Source of the DNA: Mesorhizobium sp. SARCC-RB16n
GTDB taxonomy: Bacteria > Pseudomonadota > Alphaproteobacteria > Rhizobiales > Rhizobiaceae
NCBI RefSeq assembly: GCF_008520305.1
Contig: NZ_ML703263.1
Span: 400,100-464,099, forward strand
Length of the DNA: 64,000 nt
Direction of reading: 5' to 3'
Shown: in pieces, positions 8,284 through 16,164 of the stretch
Layout: each line of letters opens with the position of its first letter
Numbering within the stretch: the first letter of the stretch is position 1
Program-made: the position numbers and the translations under genes
Notes under the pieces: generated by a model
What the model saw: the letters and a program-made list of their open reading frames with translations, nothing else
What the model was told of the DNA's origin: nothing
Database searches by the model: none

Positions 8284-9183
8284 CACGAGCAGGCCGACCA
8301 GAGCGGCGACGTCGGCCCGGTCTGCCTTTGCCGGCGGCATGAAGGCGCAATAGGGGTGCCCCAGGCGCACCGAGACGGAAGAAAGCGCAATCAGCCGGCC
8401 CGAATCCAGATCGGCTTGGGACATCACCCGCTGTCCAAGGGCAATGCCGAGGCCCAGCCGCGCCGAGGCTATCGCCAGGCTTGACAGGCCGACGCGGCGC
8501 CCATGCGACGGGTCGGGCGACCGGCTGCCGCCGCATGCCGCGAACCAATCGGCCCAGGTTGGGTGCGAGGCATAGTTCGGCCCCCAATTGGTGTGGATGA
8601 ACAGGCTCTCATGCAGATCGGTGAGGCCCATATCGCCATTGCCGTGCCGCTGCCAGAATTCCGGCGCGCAGACCGGCAGGACATCATCATGGACCAGGCG
8701 GATCATCCGCAGGCCGGGATAGTGATAGTCGCCATAGCTGATGCGCACGTCGACATTCTGGCGCATGAGGTCGATCGGATCGTCCTCGGCGCGCACGTCG
8801 ATCGCCATGTGCGGGAAGGCATCGAGAAGCACGGCCAGTCTCGGCGCCAACCACAACTCGGCCAGAGAGAACGGCACGCTGACGACAAGGCGCGTCCGCA
8901 AGCCGCCTTCCAGCATGCGCTGGCCGATGGCGGCGATATCGCCGAGTGCCCGCGCGGTCTGGGGATAGATGGCGTGGCCGGCGTCGGTGAGCGTGATGCG
9001 GTTGCCCGTGCGCACGAACAACTGCTTGCCGAACCAGCTTTCGAGATTGCGTATCTGCTGGCTGACCGCCGCCGAGGAGACACCAAGCTCGCTCGCGGCC
9101 AAGGTGAAGCTGCCGGCGCGGGCGGCGACCTCGAAGGCCTTGATCGCATTCAGCGGCGGCAACCTTACCACGCCCATCTCCAT
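8263..9183 (-). CDS. LysR-family regulator (GcvA-like), divergent from the oxygenase gene
   Basis: With the start at ATG 9181-9183 the product is 306 residues, the usual LysR length. The winged helix lies near residues 9-60 (PPLNAIKAFEVAARAGSFTLAASELGVSSAAVSQQI) and a LysR substrate-binding fold follows. The frame stays open to 9540, but that upstream part is antisense to the oxygenase gene. ATG 9175-9177 is an alternative two codons in. LysR regulators usually act on the divergent gene, which here is the HalD/BesD-like oxygenase starting 102 bases away. The effector is unknown, though the GcvA-like N-terminus fits amino-acid control. Confidence 0.9.
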   Translation of the reverse strand: MEMGVVRLPPLNAIKAFEVAARAGSFTLAASELGVSSAAVSQQIRNLESWFGKQLFVRTGNRITLTDAGHAIYPQTARALGDIAAIGQRMLEGGLRTRLVVSVPFSLAELWLAPRLAVLLDAFPHMAIDVRAEDDPIDLMRQNVDVRISYGDYHYPGLRMIRLVHDDVLPVCAPEFWQRHGNGDMGLTDLHESLFIHTNWGPNYASHPTWADWFAACGGSRSPDPSHGRRVGLSSLAIASARLGLGIALGQRVMSQADLDSGRLIALSSVSVRLGHPYCAFMPPAKADRADVAALVGLLVKTAPAT

Positions 9184-9285
9184 AAGCTTTTCTTGGTCAT
9201 TCCTAATAATTTTCGGCGTTGAGAGAAAGAATTTTTTGCCGTCTTCTGTGTCCAACCTTGGAGCACCCCGATTGGAGCACGCGAC

Positions 9286-10074
9286 ATGAAAGACATTCTG
9301 GATCTCGACCGTTATCCGCTCGACCGCGAAGGCAGTCCCGAATGGAACCGCCTGGTCGAACAGTCGCTCGCCGCACTCGAAGCCGACGGCATGTTCAATC
9401 TCGAAGGCTTTCTGCGGCCCGGCGTCGCCGAACAAGCGGTGCGGGAAATCAAGCCGGTCATGGACACGCGGTCCCATGTCCACAAACGCATGCACAACAT
9501 CTACTTCAAGCCCAGCATTCCCGAGCTCGCGCCTGACCATCCTGCCCTACGCCAGGTCGAAACCGTCAGCCACACGGTCTGCGCGGACCAGATTGCGGGC
9601 AGCGCGGTGATGGCGATCTACGAATACGAACCGCTCGTGCGTTTCCTCGCCGCCACGATGGGCAAGGCAAAGCTGCACGTCATGCAGGATCCGCTGGCCC
9701 GCACCAATGTCATGGCCTATCGCGCCGGCGAAGCGCTGAACTGGCACTTCGACCGCTCGGAATTCACCACCACGCTTCTGCTGCAACAGGCAGAGCGCGG
9801 CGGCGACCTCGAATACCGCACCGATCTCAGATCGGACGACAACCCGAATTACGAAGGCGTTGCAAGGCTACTCGAGGGGCGTGATCCCGAGGCCAGGATC
9901 CTGCGCATGAGGCCGGGCACGCTAAACGTGTTTCGCGGCAAGAACACCGCGCACCGCGTCACCACGGTGGAAGGGGTACGCGAACGGATGATCGCGGTGT
10001 TCTCCTACTATGAGAAGCCAGGCGTCATGTTCAGCGAGGAGGAGCGCGTCGGCTTCTATGGCCGCGCGGCTTGA
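9286..10074 (+). CDS. HalD/BesD-like Fe(II)/2-oxoglutarate oxygenase with HxD triad (probable amino-acid hydroxylase)
   Basis: A 262-residue protein whose sequence matches the ArpA/HalD/BesD family as I remember it. The iron site is visible: His154-Phe-Asp156 (NWHFDRSEF), His223 (TAHRVTTVEG) and a likely 2-oxoglutarate-binding Arg near 232-234. Radical halogenases of this family replace the Asp with Gly or Ala to make room for chloride; the Asp is retained here, so hydroxylation is the expected chemistry. Known members act on free amino acids such as lysine. The gene lies between a divergent LysR and a GntR regulator, and is followed by two enolase-superfamily genes and a peptide-type importer. 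That suggests a catabolic role on an imported amino acid or betaine. The substrate is not determined. Confidence 0.75.
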   Translation: MKDILDLDRYPLDREGSPEWNRLVEQSLAALEADGMFNLEGFLRPGVAEQAVREIKPVMDTRSHVHKRMHNIYFKPSIPELAPDHPALRQVETVSHTVCADQIAGSAVMAIYEYEPLVRFLAATMGKAKLHVMQDPLARTNVMAYRAGEALNWHFDRSEFTTTLLLQQAERGGDLEYRTDLRSDDNPNYEGVARLLEGRDPEARILRMRPGTLNVFRGKNTAHRVTTVEGVRERMIAVFSYYEKPGVMFSEEERVGFYGRAA

Positions 10075-10139
10075 CCCAGCCCAGCCGAATTCGGCCGGGC
10101 TGCCAAGCGAGATAAGAAATTCGAGCATGGCCACTTGTT

Positions 10140-10155
10140 AGATTGTCGACAATCT
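10140..10155. promoter_or_regulatory. 16-bp perfect palindrome, probable GntR autoregulatory operator
   Basis: AGATTGTCGACAATCT reads identically on both strands. It lies 37 bases before the GntR start codon. The TTGT-CG-ACAA core agrees with the TNGTNNNACNA style of sites bound by FadR/FCD-type GntR regulators. The match to the family site is knowledge-based; binding is inferred. Confidence 0.65.
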
Positions 10156-10191
10156 GATTGTCTTGCCATCTGTTCTCGATGGAGTGGCCGG

Positions 10192-10884
10192 ATGGTGAAA
10201 ACGGAGTTCAGCCCGATTGCCGACACGACGCGCCGTGCCGAAATCGTGGCACTGCTGCGGCGCGCGATCCTGACGGGTCAGCTCGAGCCCGGCCAGAAGC
10301 TCAACGAGCTCAGGATTTCCGAACAGATGCGGGTCAGCCGCGCGCCGCTGCGCGAGGCGATGCGCGAGCTTGTGCAGGAAGGTATCCTGACGAGCATCCC
10401 CTATGCCGGGACCTTCGTCATCAATGTCACCGCCAAGGATATCGACGACGCCTATTCGCTCAACAAGGTGCTGGACGAGTTCGCCATCGAGCGGATGTGG
10501 AAGCAGCGCGACCAGCGTTTCTTCGACGAGCTTGACCGCCGCCACGATGCGGTGAAGCAGGCGACGCGCGACCGCGACACCACAAGGCAGATCGAAACCG
10601 CCCTGCAACTGCATGGTCTGATCCATGAATGGGCCGACAATTCGGTGCTCCTGGAAACCTGGCAAAGGCTGACCAGCCGTTTGCAGATGTACTTCGCCCT
10701 TCACCAGCAGGCGCGTAGGGAAGCCGTACCGGCCGAAGATGTTCATGAAACCTATGTGGCGCTGCTCAAGGGCGGCGACATGCGTGCCGCCCAGCGCCAT
10801 GCCCGCGAGCATATCGACCTCGATTTCGAAGAGCTTCTTGCCTATGCGCGCGACCTCGAAAGGCGCCCGTCGAAAGGCTCCTGA
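10192..10884 (+). CDS. GntR-family (FCD subgroup) transcriptional regulator
   Basis: A 230-residue regulator with an N-terminal winged helix (LNELRISEQMRVSRAPLREAM, about residues 33-53) and an all-helical FCD ligand domain. I place the start at ATG 10192 because GGAG (10181-10184) is 7 bases upstream; the frame itself opens at 10135, inside the palindromic operator. It immediately precedes the first enolase-superfamily gene (20 bases), so it probably controls the enolase and importer genes 10.9-19 kb. FCD regulators usually sense small carboxylates, often the substrate of the neighbouring dehydratase. Confidence 0.92.
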   Translation: MVKTEFSPIADTTRRAEIVALLRRAILTGQLEPGQKLNELRISEQMRVSRAPLREAMRELVQEGILTSIPYAGTFVINVTAKDIDDAYSLNKVLDEFAIERMWKQRDQRFFDELDRRHDAVKQATRDRDTTRQIETALQLHGLIHEWADNSVLLETWQRLTSRLQMYFALHQQARREAVPAEDVHETYVALLKGGDMRAAQRHAREHIDLDFEELLAYARDLERRPSKGS

Positions 10885-10904
10885 CCCTGCCCTCATCGCT
10901 GATA

Positions 10905-12023
10905 ATGGATACCCACGTGCAGATCGAAACCATCAAAGCCTATCACGTCGTGCAGCCCTTCGTGGACGGCCCCTACCGCATGTCCAAGGGGCGCGTGGCC
11001 GACTGCTTCGACGCCGTGATCGTCTCCATCGCCTCCGACAGCGGCATCACCGGATGGGGTGAGATGGCACCGCTCGGCAATTTCTACTCGGCCGCCTTCC
11101 CGGCCGGCACCCGGGCCGGCGTGCCGGAGATCGCGCCACACCTTATCGGCCAGGACCCGCGCGGGCTGGCCAGCATCGGCCGGCTGATGGACACCGTGTT
11201 CAAAGGCCATCCTTACATCAAGGCCGCGCTCGACATGGCCTGCTGGGATCTGGCGGCGCGCGCGGCCGGCGTGCCGCTGGTGACGCTGCTGGGCGGCAAG
11301 GAAAGCGACACGGCGGAACTCTACAAGGTCGTCACCCATGGCACGGTCGATCAAATGGCCGCACTTGCCAGGCGCATCGTCGAGGACGGCTTCCACCGGC
11401 TGCAGGTCAAGATCGGCGGCAATGTCCATGACGACATCGAACGCGTTACGGCGGTCGCAGCCTCGGTGCCGAAAGGCACGGTCATTTTCTGCGACGCCAA
11501 TGCCGGCTGGACGCCGTACCAGGCGCGGCAGTTCGCCGATGCCACGCGGGCGATCGACTATACGTTCGAGCAGCCCTGTACGACGATCGACGAGAACATG
11601 TCGGTGCGCCGCATGCTCGACAAGCCGATGGTGCTTGACGAATCCGTCACCTCGCTCGAGGCGATGCTGGAAATCCATCGGCTCGGCGCGGCGGATGGGC
11701 TGACGCTGAAGATCTCGCGGCTCGGCGGCGTCACCAAGACCCGGCTGATCCGTGACGTAGCCGTCGATCTCGGTTTCATGATCACGGTCGAGGACACTGG
11801 CGGCGCCGAGATCGACACCTCCGCAATGGCGCATCTGTCGCTGTCGACGCCGGAGGAGCGCCGGCTGCATGCTATCGCCTTCCATGAATGGGTGACGGTG
11901 CGCACCGCATCGAACGCGCCGCCAGTGACCGGCAGCCGCATGGGTATTCCCGCCGGGCCGGGCCTTGGCATCGACGTCGTTCCCGACCTGCTCGGCGAAC
12001 CCTTCTTCGAGGTTGGCCGCTGA
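10905..12023 (+). CDS. Enolase-superfamily enzyme, hydroxyproline-betaine epimerase / cis-3-hydroxyproline dehydratase type
   Basis: A 372-residue muconate-lactonizing-type barrel. Visible active-site residues are Lys169 (LQVKIGG, with Gln at the usual first Lys of KxK), metal ligands Asp197 (CDANAGW), Glu222 (FEQPC) and Asp245 (VLDES), and Lys269 (LKISRLGG) on the opposite face. The same pattern, including LQ-KIGG, GH-Y-KAA-D and a D--GG loop, is what I recall from 4-hydroxyproline-betaine 2-epimerase (HpbJ) and cis-3-hydroxy-L-proline dehydratase. Two opposed lysines allow racemisation or dehydration. A proline-derived betaine or hydroxyproline substrate is therefore plausible, but the exact reaction is not settled. 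The stop is one base from the next gene's start. Confidence 0.75.
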   Translation: MDTHVQIETIKAYHVVQPFVDGPYRMSKGRVADCFDAVIVSIASDSGITGWGEMAPLGNFYSAAFPAGTRAGVPEIAPHLIGQDPRGLASIGRLMDTVFKGHPYIKAALDMACWDLAARAAGVPLVTLLGGKESDTAELYKVVTHGTVDQMAALARRIVEDGFHRLQVKIGGNVHDDIERVTAVAASVPKGTVIFCDANAGWTPYQARQFADATRAIDYTFEQPCTTIDENMSVRRMLDKPMVLDESVTSLEAMLEIHRLGAADGLTLKISRLGGVTKTRLIRDVAVDLGFMITVEDTGGAEIDTSAMAHLSLSTPEERRLHAIAFHEWVTVRTASNAPPVTGSRMGIPAGPGLGIDVVPDLLGEPFFEVGR

Positions 12024-12024
12024 G

Positions 12025-13209
12025 ATGAAGATCCGCGGCATCAAGGCCACGCCGATCAATCTTCGCCTCGAAGCGCCCTATGCCTGGGTGTTCGGCGAGC
12101 TCGACGGGTTTTCGCCGACCATCGTCGAAGTCGAGACCGAGGACGGCCTTGTCGGGCTGGGCGAAGCGCCGACGCCGGCGGCGGCCGCCATCGTCAATGA
12201 AGTGCTCGCCCAACGGCTGGTCGGCCGCGACGCCTTCGACATTGCCGGCGCCGAACATGTCTGCCTGCCCTTCTGGACCGGCGTGCAGTCGATCAACGAC
12301 CGCACCCGCATCATGGCCTTCGGCGCCATCGAAATGGCGCTGTGGGACCTGCGCGGCAAGGCATGGAACCAGCCGCTCTACCAGTTGCTTGGCGGCGCCG
12401 TGCGCAAGGACATCCCGTTTACCGACTACTTCTCGCTGCGCGGTAATGGGGCTGACGTAAAGGGCGAGACGACGCCGGAAGAAGTCGCCGACTATTGCGT
12501 GGAACTGCACGAGACGCATGGAACGACCTTCTTCGAAGGCAAATTCTCGACCGATGACCCAAAAATCTCGCTGAGAATGGTCGAGCTGATCCGCAAGAGG
12601 CTCGGCGACGATGCCATGATCCGCATCGATTCCAATCAGGCTTATTCACTTGCCTCCGCCCGGCGGCTGGCGCGGCCGCTTGAAGACCTCGGCGTGCGCA
12701 ACTGGGAGGATCCGGTGGCGACGATCGAGGAGATGCGCGAACTGCGCCGTCATTGCTCGATCCCGTTCTCGACCCACAACATCGACATTGCGCGCGCCAT
12801 GGACCTGAAGGTACCGGACGCCTTCGTCGGCAACCCGACGGCGCATGGCGGCATCGGCCGGATGCTGCGGTTCGTCGGCGCCTGCGAACACGCGGGCATC
12901 GATTTCTGGTGCTACAGCGGCGACAGCGGCATCGGCAGCGCGGCCTACCTGCATCTGTGCGCGGCACTCGGCTGGATCCGGGAACCGAACCAGTCGCTGT
13001 TTCGCATGCAACCGATGGATATCACCGAAGAAGGGCCGTTTTGTCCGAAGAACAATGTCGTGCGCGTGCCGGAAGGCCCGGGTCTCGGCGTCACGTTGTC
13101 GCGGCGGAACCTTGAAGCCTGCCATCGCGACTTCGCCGAGAACGGTCCCTGCAACAAATATCACGACCCGGCCAAGCCCGGGACATATCGCCGTTTGCCG
13201 CTGAACTAG
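12025..13209 (+). CDS. Enolase-superfamily dehydratase-like protein, substrate unknown
   Basis: A 394-residue protein of the mandelate racemase/muconate lactonizing family. Probable metal ligands are Asp202 (IDSNQAY) and Glu228 (NWEDP); the third may be His251 or Asn252 (FSTHNID). Lys173 (EGKFS) could be a catalytic base. The His-Asp dyad of glucarate dehydratases, which this protein otherwise resembles in overall pattern, is not obvious: the expected region reads VGNP and CYSGDSG. The start at ATG 12025 follows the previous stop by one base, so the two enolase-type enzymes are surely co-translated and may act in sequence. The C-terminus (CNKYHDP..PGTYRRLP) is longer than in the first enzyme. 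Confidence 0.72.
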   Translation: MKIRGIKATPINLRLEAPYAWVFGELDGFSPTIVEVETEDGLVGLGEAPTPAAAAIVNEVLAQRLVGRDAFDIAGAEHVCLPFWTGVQSINDRTRIMAFGAIEMALWDLRGKAWNQPLYQLLGGAVRKDIPFTDYFSLRGNGADVKGETTPEEVADYCVELHETHGTTFFEGKFSTDDPKISLRMVELIRKRLGDDAMIRIDSNQAYSLASARRLARPLEDLGVRNWEDPVATIEEMRELRRHCSIPFSTHNIDIARAMDLKVPDAFVGNPTAHGGIGRMLRFVGACEHAGIDFWCYSGDSGIGSAAYLHLCAALGWIREPNQSLFRMQPMDITEEGPFCPKNNVVRVPEGPGLGVTLSRRNLEACHRDFAENGPCNKYHDPAKPGTYRRLPLN

Positions 13210-13473
13210 GAAAACGAGACGGGAAGGAGAGGTATTCAAGAATAAGAATCCGCCGCCGCGATCGGATGGCGACGGCAGGACCGGACGGATGGAAGCATTG
13301 CCTCAAGAAAATCTGACCACCGCGCCGCAGGGATCGGATGGACCAGAAAAAACCGCATGCTACAGTCCCAATCGACTGACATCGTTGATGGCCGGGACGG
13401 GAGAACTCCACGGAATTTCGTCAACTGAAAACGCATTCGTCAACCATAAGAAACAGGGGAAAGGGTTAAACCC

Positions 13474-15138
13474 ATGAGCAAGAACTACCGCATTCTCGAC
13501 CTGATCCGGCGCAATCGTTCGCCGCTCGAAAATCACCTGATCGATGGTCTCGTCGACGGCCGTGTCAGCCGCCGCGACTTCATCCGCCATGGCAGCCTGC
13601 TCGGCCTGTCGCTGCCGCTGCTGGGCGGCATCACCACGGCCGCCGGCTTCGGCGGCATGCCATCGCTCGCCCGTGCCGCTGGTGCGGCCGGCGCTACCAT
13701 CCGCGTCGCCAGCAGCGTGCCGGCGGCTACGATCGACCCGGTTACCATCGCCGACGCCGGCGGCCTTGTGGTCATGCAACAGGTTGCCGAGTTTCTTTGT
13801 GTCGACGGCCCCGACCTTGTGCTGCAGCCCGCTCTCGCCGAGAGCTGGAAGCCAAACGACAACGGTACGGTATGGACCTTCAAGCTGCGCAAGGGCGTGA
13901 AATTCCACAGCGGTGGCGAGATGAAGGCCGACGACGTGGTGGCCAGCATCGACCGCCTTGCCGACCCGGCGAACTCGTCCAATGCGCTGTCGGTGTTCAC
14001 CGGCATCCTGCAGAAGGGCGCCACCAAGAAGGTCGACGACTATACGGTGGAGTTCCACCTCGACGCCCCGAATGGCAACTTCCCCTACATGGTCTCGTCC
14101 GACAACTACAACGCCGTCATCATCCCGGCGAGCTACAAAGGCGACTACGAAAAGAGCTTCGACGGCACAGGCCCGTTCAAAGTCGAGAAATACACGGCAA
14201 AAGTCGGCGCTTCCTTCGTTCGTAACGACGACTATTGGGGCCCGAAGGCGTTGCCTGACCGTACCGAGTTCACGTTCTTCACCGACGTGCAGCCGATGAT
14301 CCTGGCGCTGCAAGGCGGCCAGGTCGACATCATCAACCAGATGCCGGTGCTGGCCGGTGTGGCCCTGCTCAACGATCCGAGCTTCGAAATCATCAGCTTG
14401 AAGTCGTCGGCTCACCAGCAATTGCATATGCGCTGCGACGACGGCCCGTTGAAGGACGCGCGCGTACGCCGCGCCATCGCGCTTTGCCTCGATCGAGACA
14501 AGCTCGTGGCCGGCCTGATGAAGGGACGCTCGGCGCTCGGCAATGACAGCCCGTTCGCACCGGTCTATCCTTCGACCGATTCCAGCGTGCCACAGCGCAA
14601 GCAGGACATCGCGCAGGCCAAGCAGCTCATGGAAGCAGCCGGTGCCGGCAAGGGCTTCAAGATAACGCTGACCACCGAACGCTATCTCGAAATCCCTGAA
14701 TATGCCCAGCTCATCCAGAACTGGGTCAAGGAGATCGGCGTCGAACTCGAGCTCAACATCCTCGACCAGAGCGCCTATTACGGAGACGCTGTGTTCGGCA
14801 AATCGAACTGGCTGGATTCGGTGATGGGCATCACCGACTACGGTCACCGCGGCGTGCCGAATGTCTATCTCGCAGCGCCACTGAAGAGCGACGGCACCTG
14901 GAACGCGGCGCATTTCAAGAACAAGGACTACGACGCGCTGGCAAGCAGCTATATCGCCGCGCTCGATCTCGAAGCGCAGAAGGCGACAGCGGGCAAGATC
15001 CAGAAGCTTCTGCTCGAGGAAACGCCTGTCATCTTCGGCTATTTCTACGACTACCTGACGGCTACGGCGAAGGGCGTGGCCGGCGTGCAACCGACCGCCA
15101 TGTCGCAGCTGTTCCTCGAAAAGGCATCGAAGGCCTGA
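13474..15138 (+). CDS. ABC transporter substrate-binding protein, peptide/opine/nickel family (SBP family 5)
   Basis: A 554-residue periplasmic protein with a twin-arginine-type leader (SRRDFIRHGS then a hydrophobic stretch and ARAAGAAG cleavage region), so it probably exports folded through Tat. The SBP_bac_5 fold shows in LAESWKPNDNGTVWTFKLRKG and VKFHSGG. It delivers substrate to the OppBC/DF-type membrane complex encoded just downstream. A close paralogue lies at 20114-21769. A stem-loop between this gene and the permease fits higher expression of the binding protein. The 264 bases upstream hold no gene I can support. Confidence 0.92.
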   Translation: MSKNYRILDLIRRNRSPLENHLIDGLVDGRVSRRDFIRHGSLLGLSLPLLGGITTAAGFGGMPSLARAAGAAGATIRVASSVPAATIDPVTIADAGGLVVMQQVAEFLCVDGPDLVLQPALAESWKPNDNGTVWTFKLRKGVKFHSGGEMKADDVVASIDRLADPANSSNALSVFTGILQKGATKKVDDYTVEFHLDAPNGNFPYMVSSDNYNAVIIPASYKGDYEKSFDGTGPFKVEKYTAKVGASFVRNDDYWGPKALPDRTEFTFFTDVQPMILALQGGQVDIINQMPVLAGVALLNDPSFEIISLKSSAHQQLHMRCDDGPLKDARVRRAIALCLDRDKLVAGLMKGRSALGNDSPFAPVYPSTDSSVPQRKQDIAQAKQLMEAAGAGKGFKITLTTERYLEIPEYAQLIQNWVKEIGVELELNILDQSAYYGDAVFGKSNWLDSVMGITDYGHRGVPNVYLAAPLKSDGTWNAAHFKNKDYDALASSYIAALDLEAQKATAGKIQKLLLEETPVIFGYFYDYLTATAKGVAGVQPTAMSQLFLEKASKA

Positions 15139-15150
15139 GCAAAAAGGGAA

Positions 15151-15192
15151 AACCAATCCTCTAACAGCCAGCTCCCGCAAAGAGGGCTGGTT
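15151..15192 (+). other. Intercistronic stem-loop between binding protein and permease genes
   Basis: AACCAATCCTCT (15151-15162) pairs with AGAGGGCTGGTT (15181-15192), leaving one mismatch and one G-U pair, with an 18-base loop. It lies between the highly expressed binding-protein gene and the permease gene. It could be an mRNA stabiliser or attenuator. It also ends close to the AGGGAGG ribosome-binding site at 15197-15203. Confidence 0.5.
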
Positions 15193-15210
15193 CCATAGGG
15201 AGGCTTAGCC

Positions 15211-16164
15211 ATTCTCTCCTTCTTCGCCCGGCGCGTATCCCTGTCGCTGGTGACGCTGTTCCTGCTCAGCATCATGGTGTTCCTGGGTGGTCAGGTTCTG
15301 CCCGGCAATGTCGGGCGCGCGATCCTAGGCCCGTTCGCCGACCAGCGCGCGGTGGACGCGCTCAATCACACGCTCGGCGTCGATCGCCCGCTGCTTACCC
15401 AGTACTGGAGCTGGATCTCCAACTTCGTCCAGGGCGACATGGGCACCTCATACATCTTCCGCTCGCCGGTGGCGCCCTTCGTCATCGATGCGCTCGGCAA
15501 TTCGATGAAGCTGGCGGCAGTCGCCTTCGTGCTGGTGGTGCCGATCGGCATCCTCGGCGGCGTCATTGCCGCGCTCAACCTCAACCGCCCGCTCGACCGC
15601 ATCATCAGCCTCGGCGGCCTGTCGGTAACGGTGCTGCCCGAATTCGTCACCGGCATCATCCTGATCCTGATCTTCGGCGTGTGGCTGCGCTGGCTGCCGA
15701 TTTCGGCCGCATGGCCCAAGGATGCCGGCTTCTTCATCCAGCTCTATTACCTCATCCTGCCATCGCTGCCGCTGTTCCTGGTGCTGTTCGGCTACATCGC
15801 GCGCATGGCGCGCTCCGGCATGATCGAGGCGCTCGATTCCGACTATACGCGGACAGCCGTGCTCAAGGGCCTGCCGTGGCGCACGGTGATCTGGCGCCAT
15901 GTGCTGCGCAATGCGCTGCTGCCGACCATCACGGTCATCGCGACGCAGACCGGCTATCTCATCGGCGGGCTTGTCGTTATCGAGACGCTGTTCCGCTACC
16001 AAGGCATTGGCTCGCTGATCTTCACCGCCGCGCGCGGCAAGGACTTTCCGATGCTGGAATCCGGCATCCTCACCATCGGCATCGTCTATGCCGTGGCGAC
16101 ATTGATTGCCGATTTCCTCTATTCCGTGCTCAATCCGCGCATCCGCCTGGGGTCAGACCAATGA
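15211..16164 (+). CDS. Peptide-type ABC transporter permease, OppB/DppB family (probable ATT start)
   Basis: The only annotatable standard start (GTG 15250) would cut off the conserved N-terminus. The upstream in-frame codons read ILSFFARRVSLSLVTLFLLS, the typical first segment of DppB-like permeases. A near-ideal AGGGAGG (15197-15203) lies 7 bases before the ATT at 15211, and a stop codon at 15196 leaves no ATG, GTG or TTG upstream. I therefore infer initiation at ATT, giving 317 residues with about six membrane helices and the EAA-type loop (VLKGLPWRTVIWRHVLRNAL). It overlaps the next permease gene by ATGA. A base difference at this codon in the strain or assembly is the alternative. Confidence 0.85.
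   Translation: MLSFFARRVSLSLVTLFLLSIMVFLGGQVLPGNVGRAILGPFADQRAVDALNHTLGVDRPLLTQYWSWISNFVQGDMGTSYIFRSPVAPFVIDALGNSMKLAAVAFVLVVPIGILGGVIAALNLNRPLDRIISLGGLSVTVLPEFVTGIILILIFGVWLRWLPISAAWPKDAGFFIQLYYLILPSLPLFLVLFGYIARMARSGMIEALDSDYTRTAVLKGLPWRTVIWRHVLRNALLPTITVIATQTGYLIGGLVVIETLFRYQGIGSLIFTAARGKDFPMLESGILTIGIVYAVATLIADFLYSVLNPRIRLGSDQ

Noticed and set aside
9184-9540. N-terminal extension of the first LysR frame
   Set aside because: It runs antisense to the oxygenase gene, and a normal 306-residue LysR begins at 9183.
9286-10074. Calling the oxygenase a halogenase
   Set aside because: The metal-binding Asp of the HxD motif is present, which in this family goes with hydroxylation.
10078-10102. 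Possible terminator after the HalD-like oxygenase (GCCCAGCCG/CGGCCGGGC)
   Set aside because: The stem is imperfect and no T run follows, so it was not listed as a feature.
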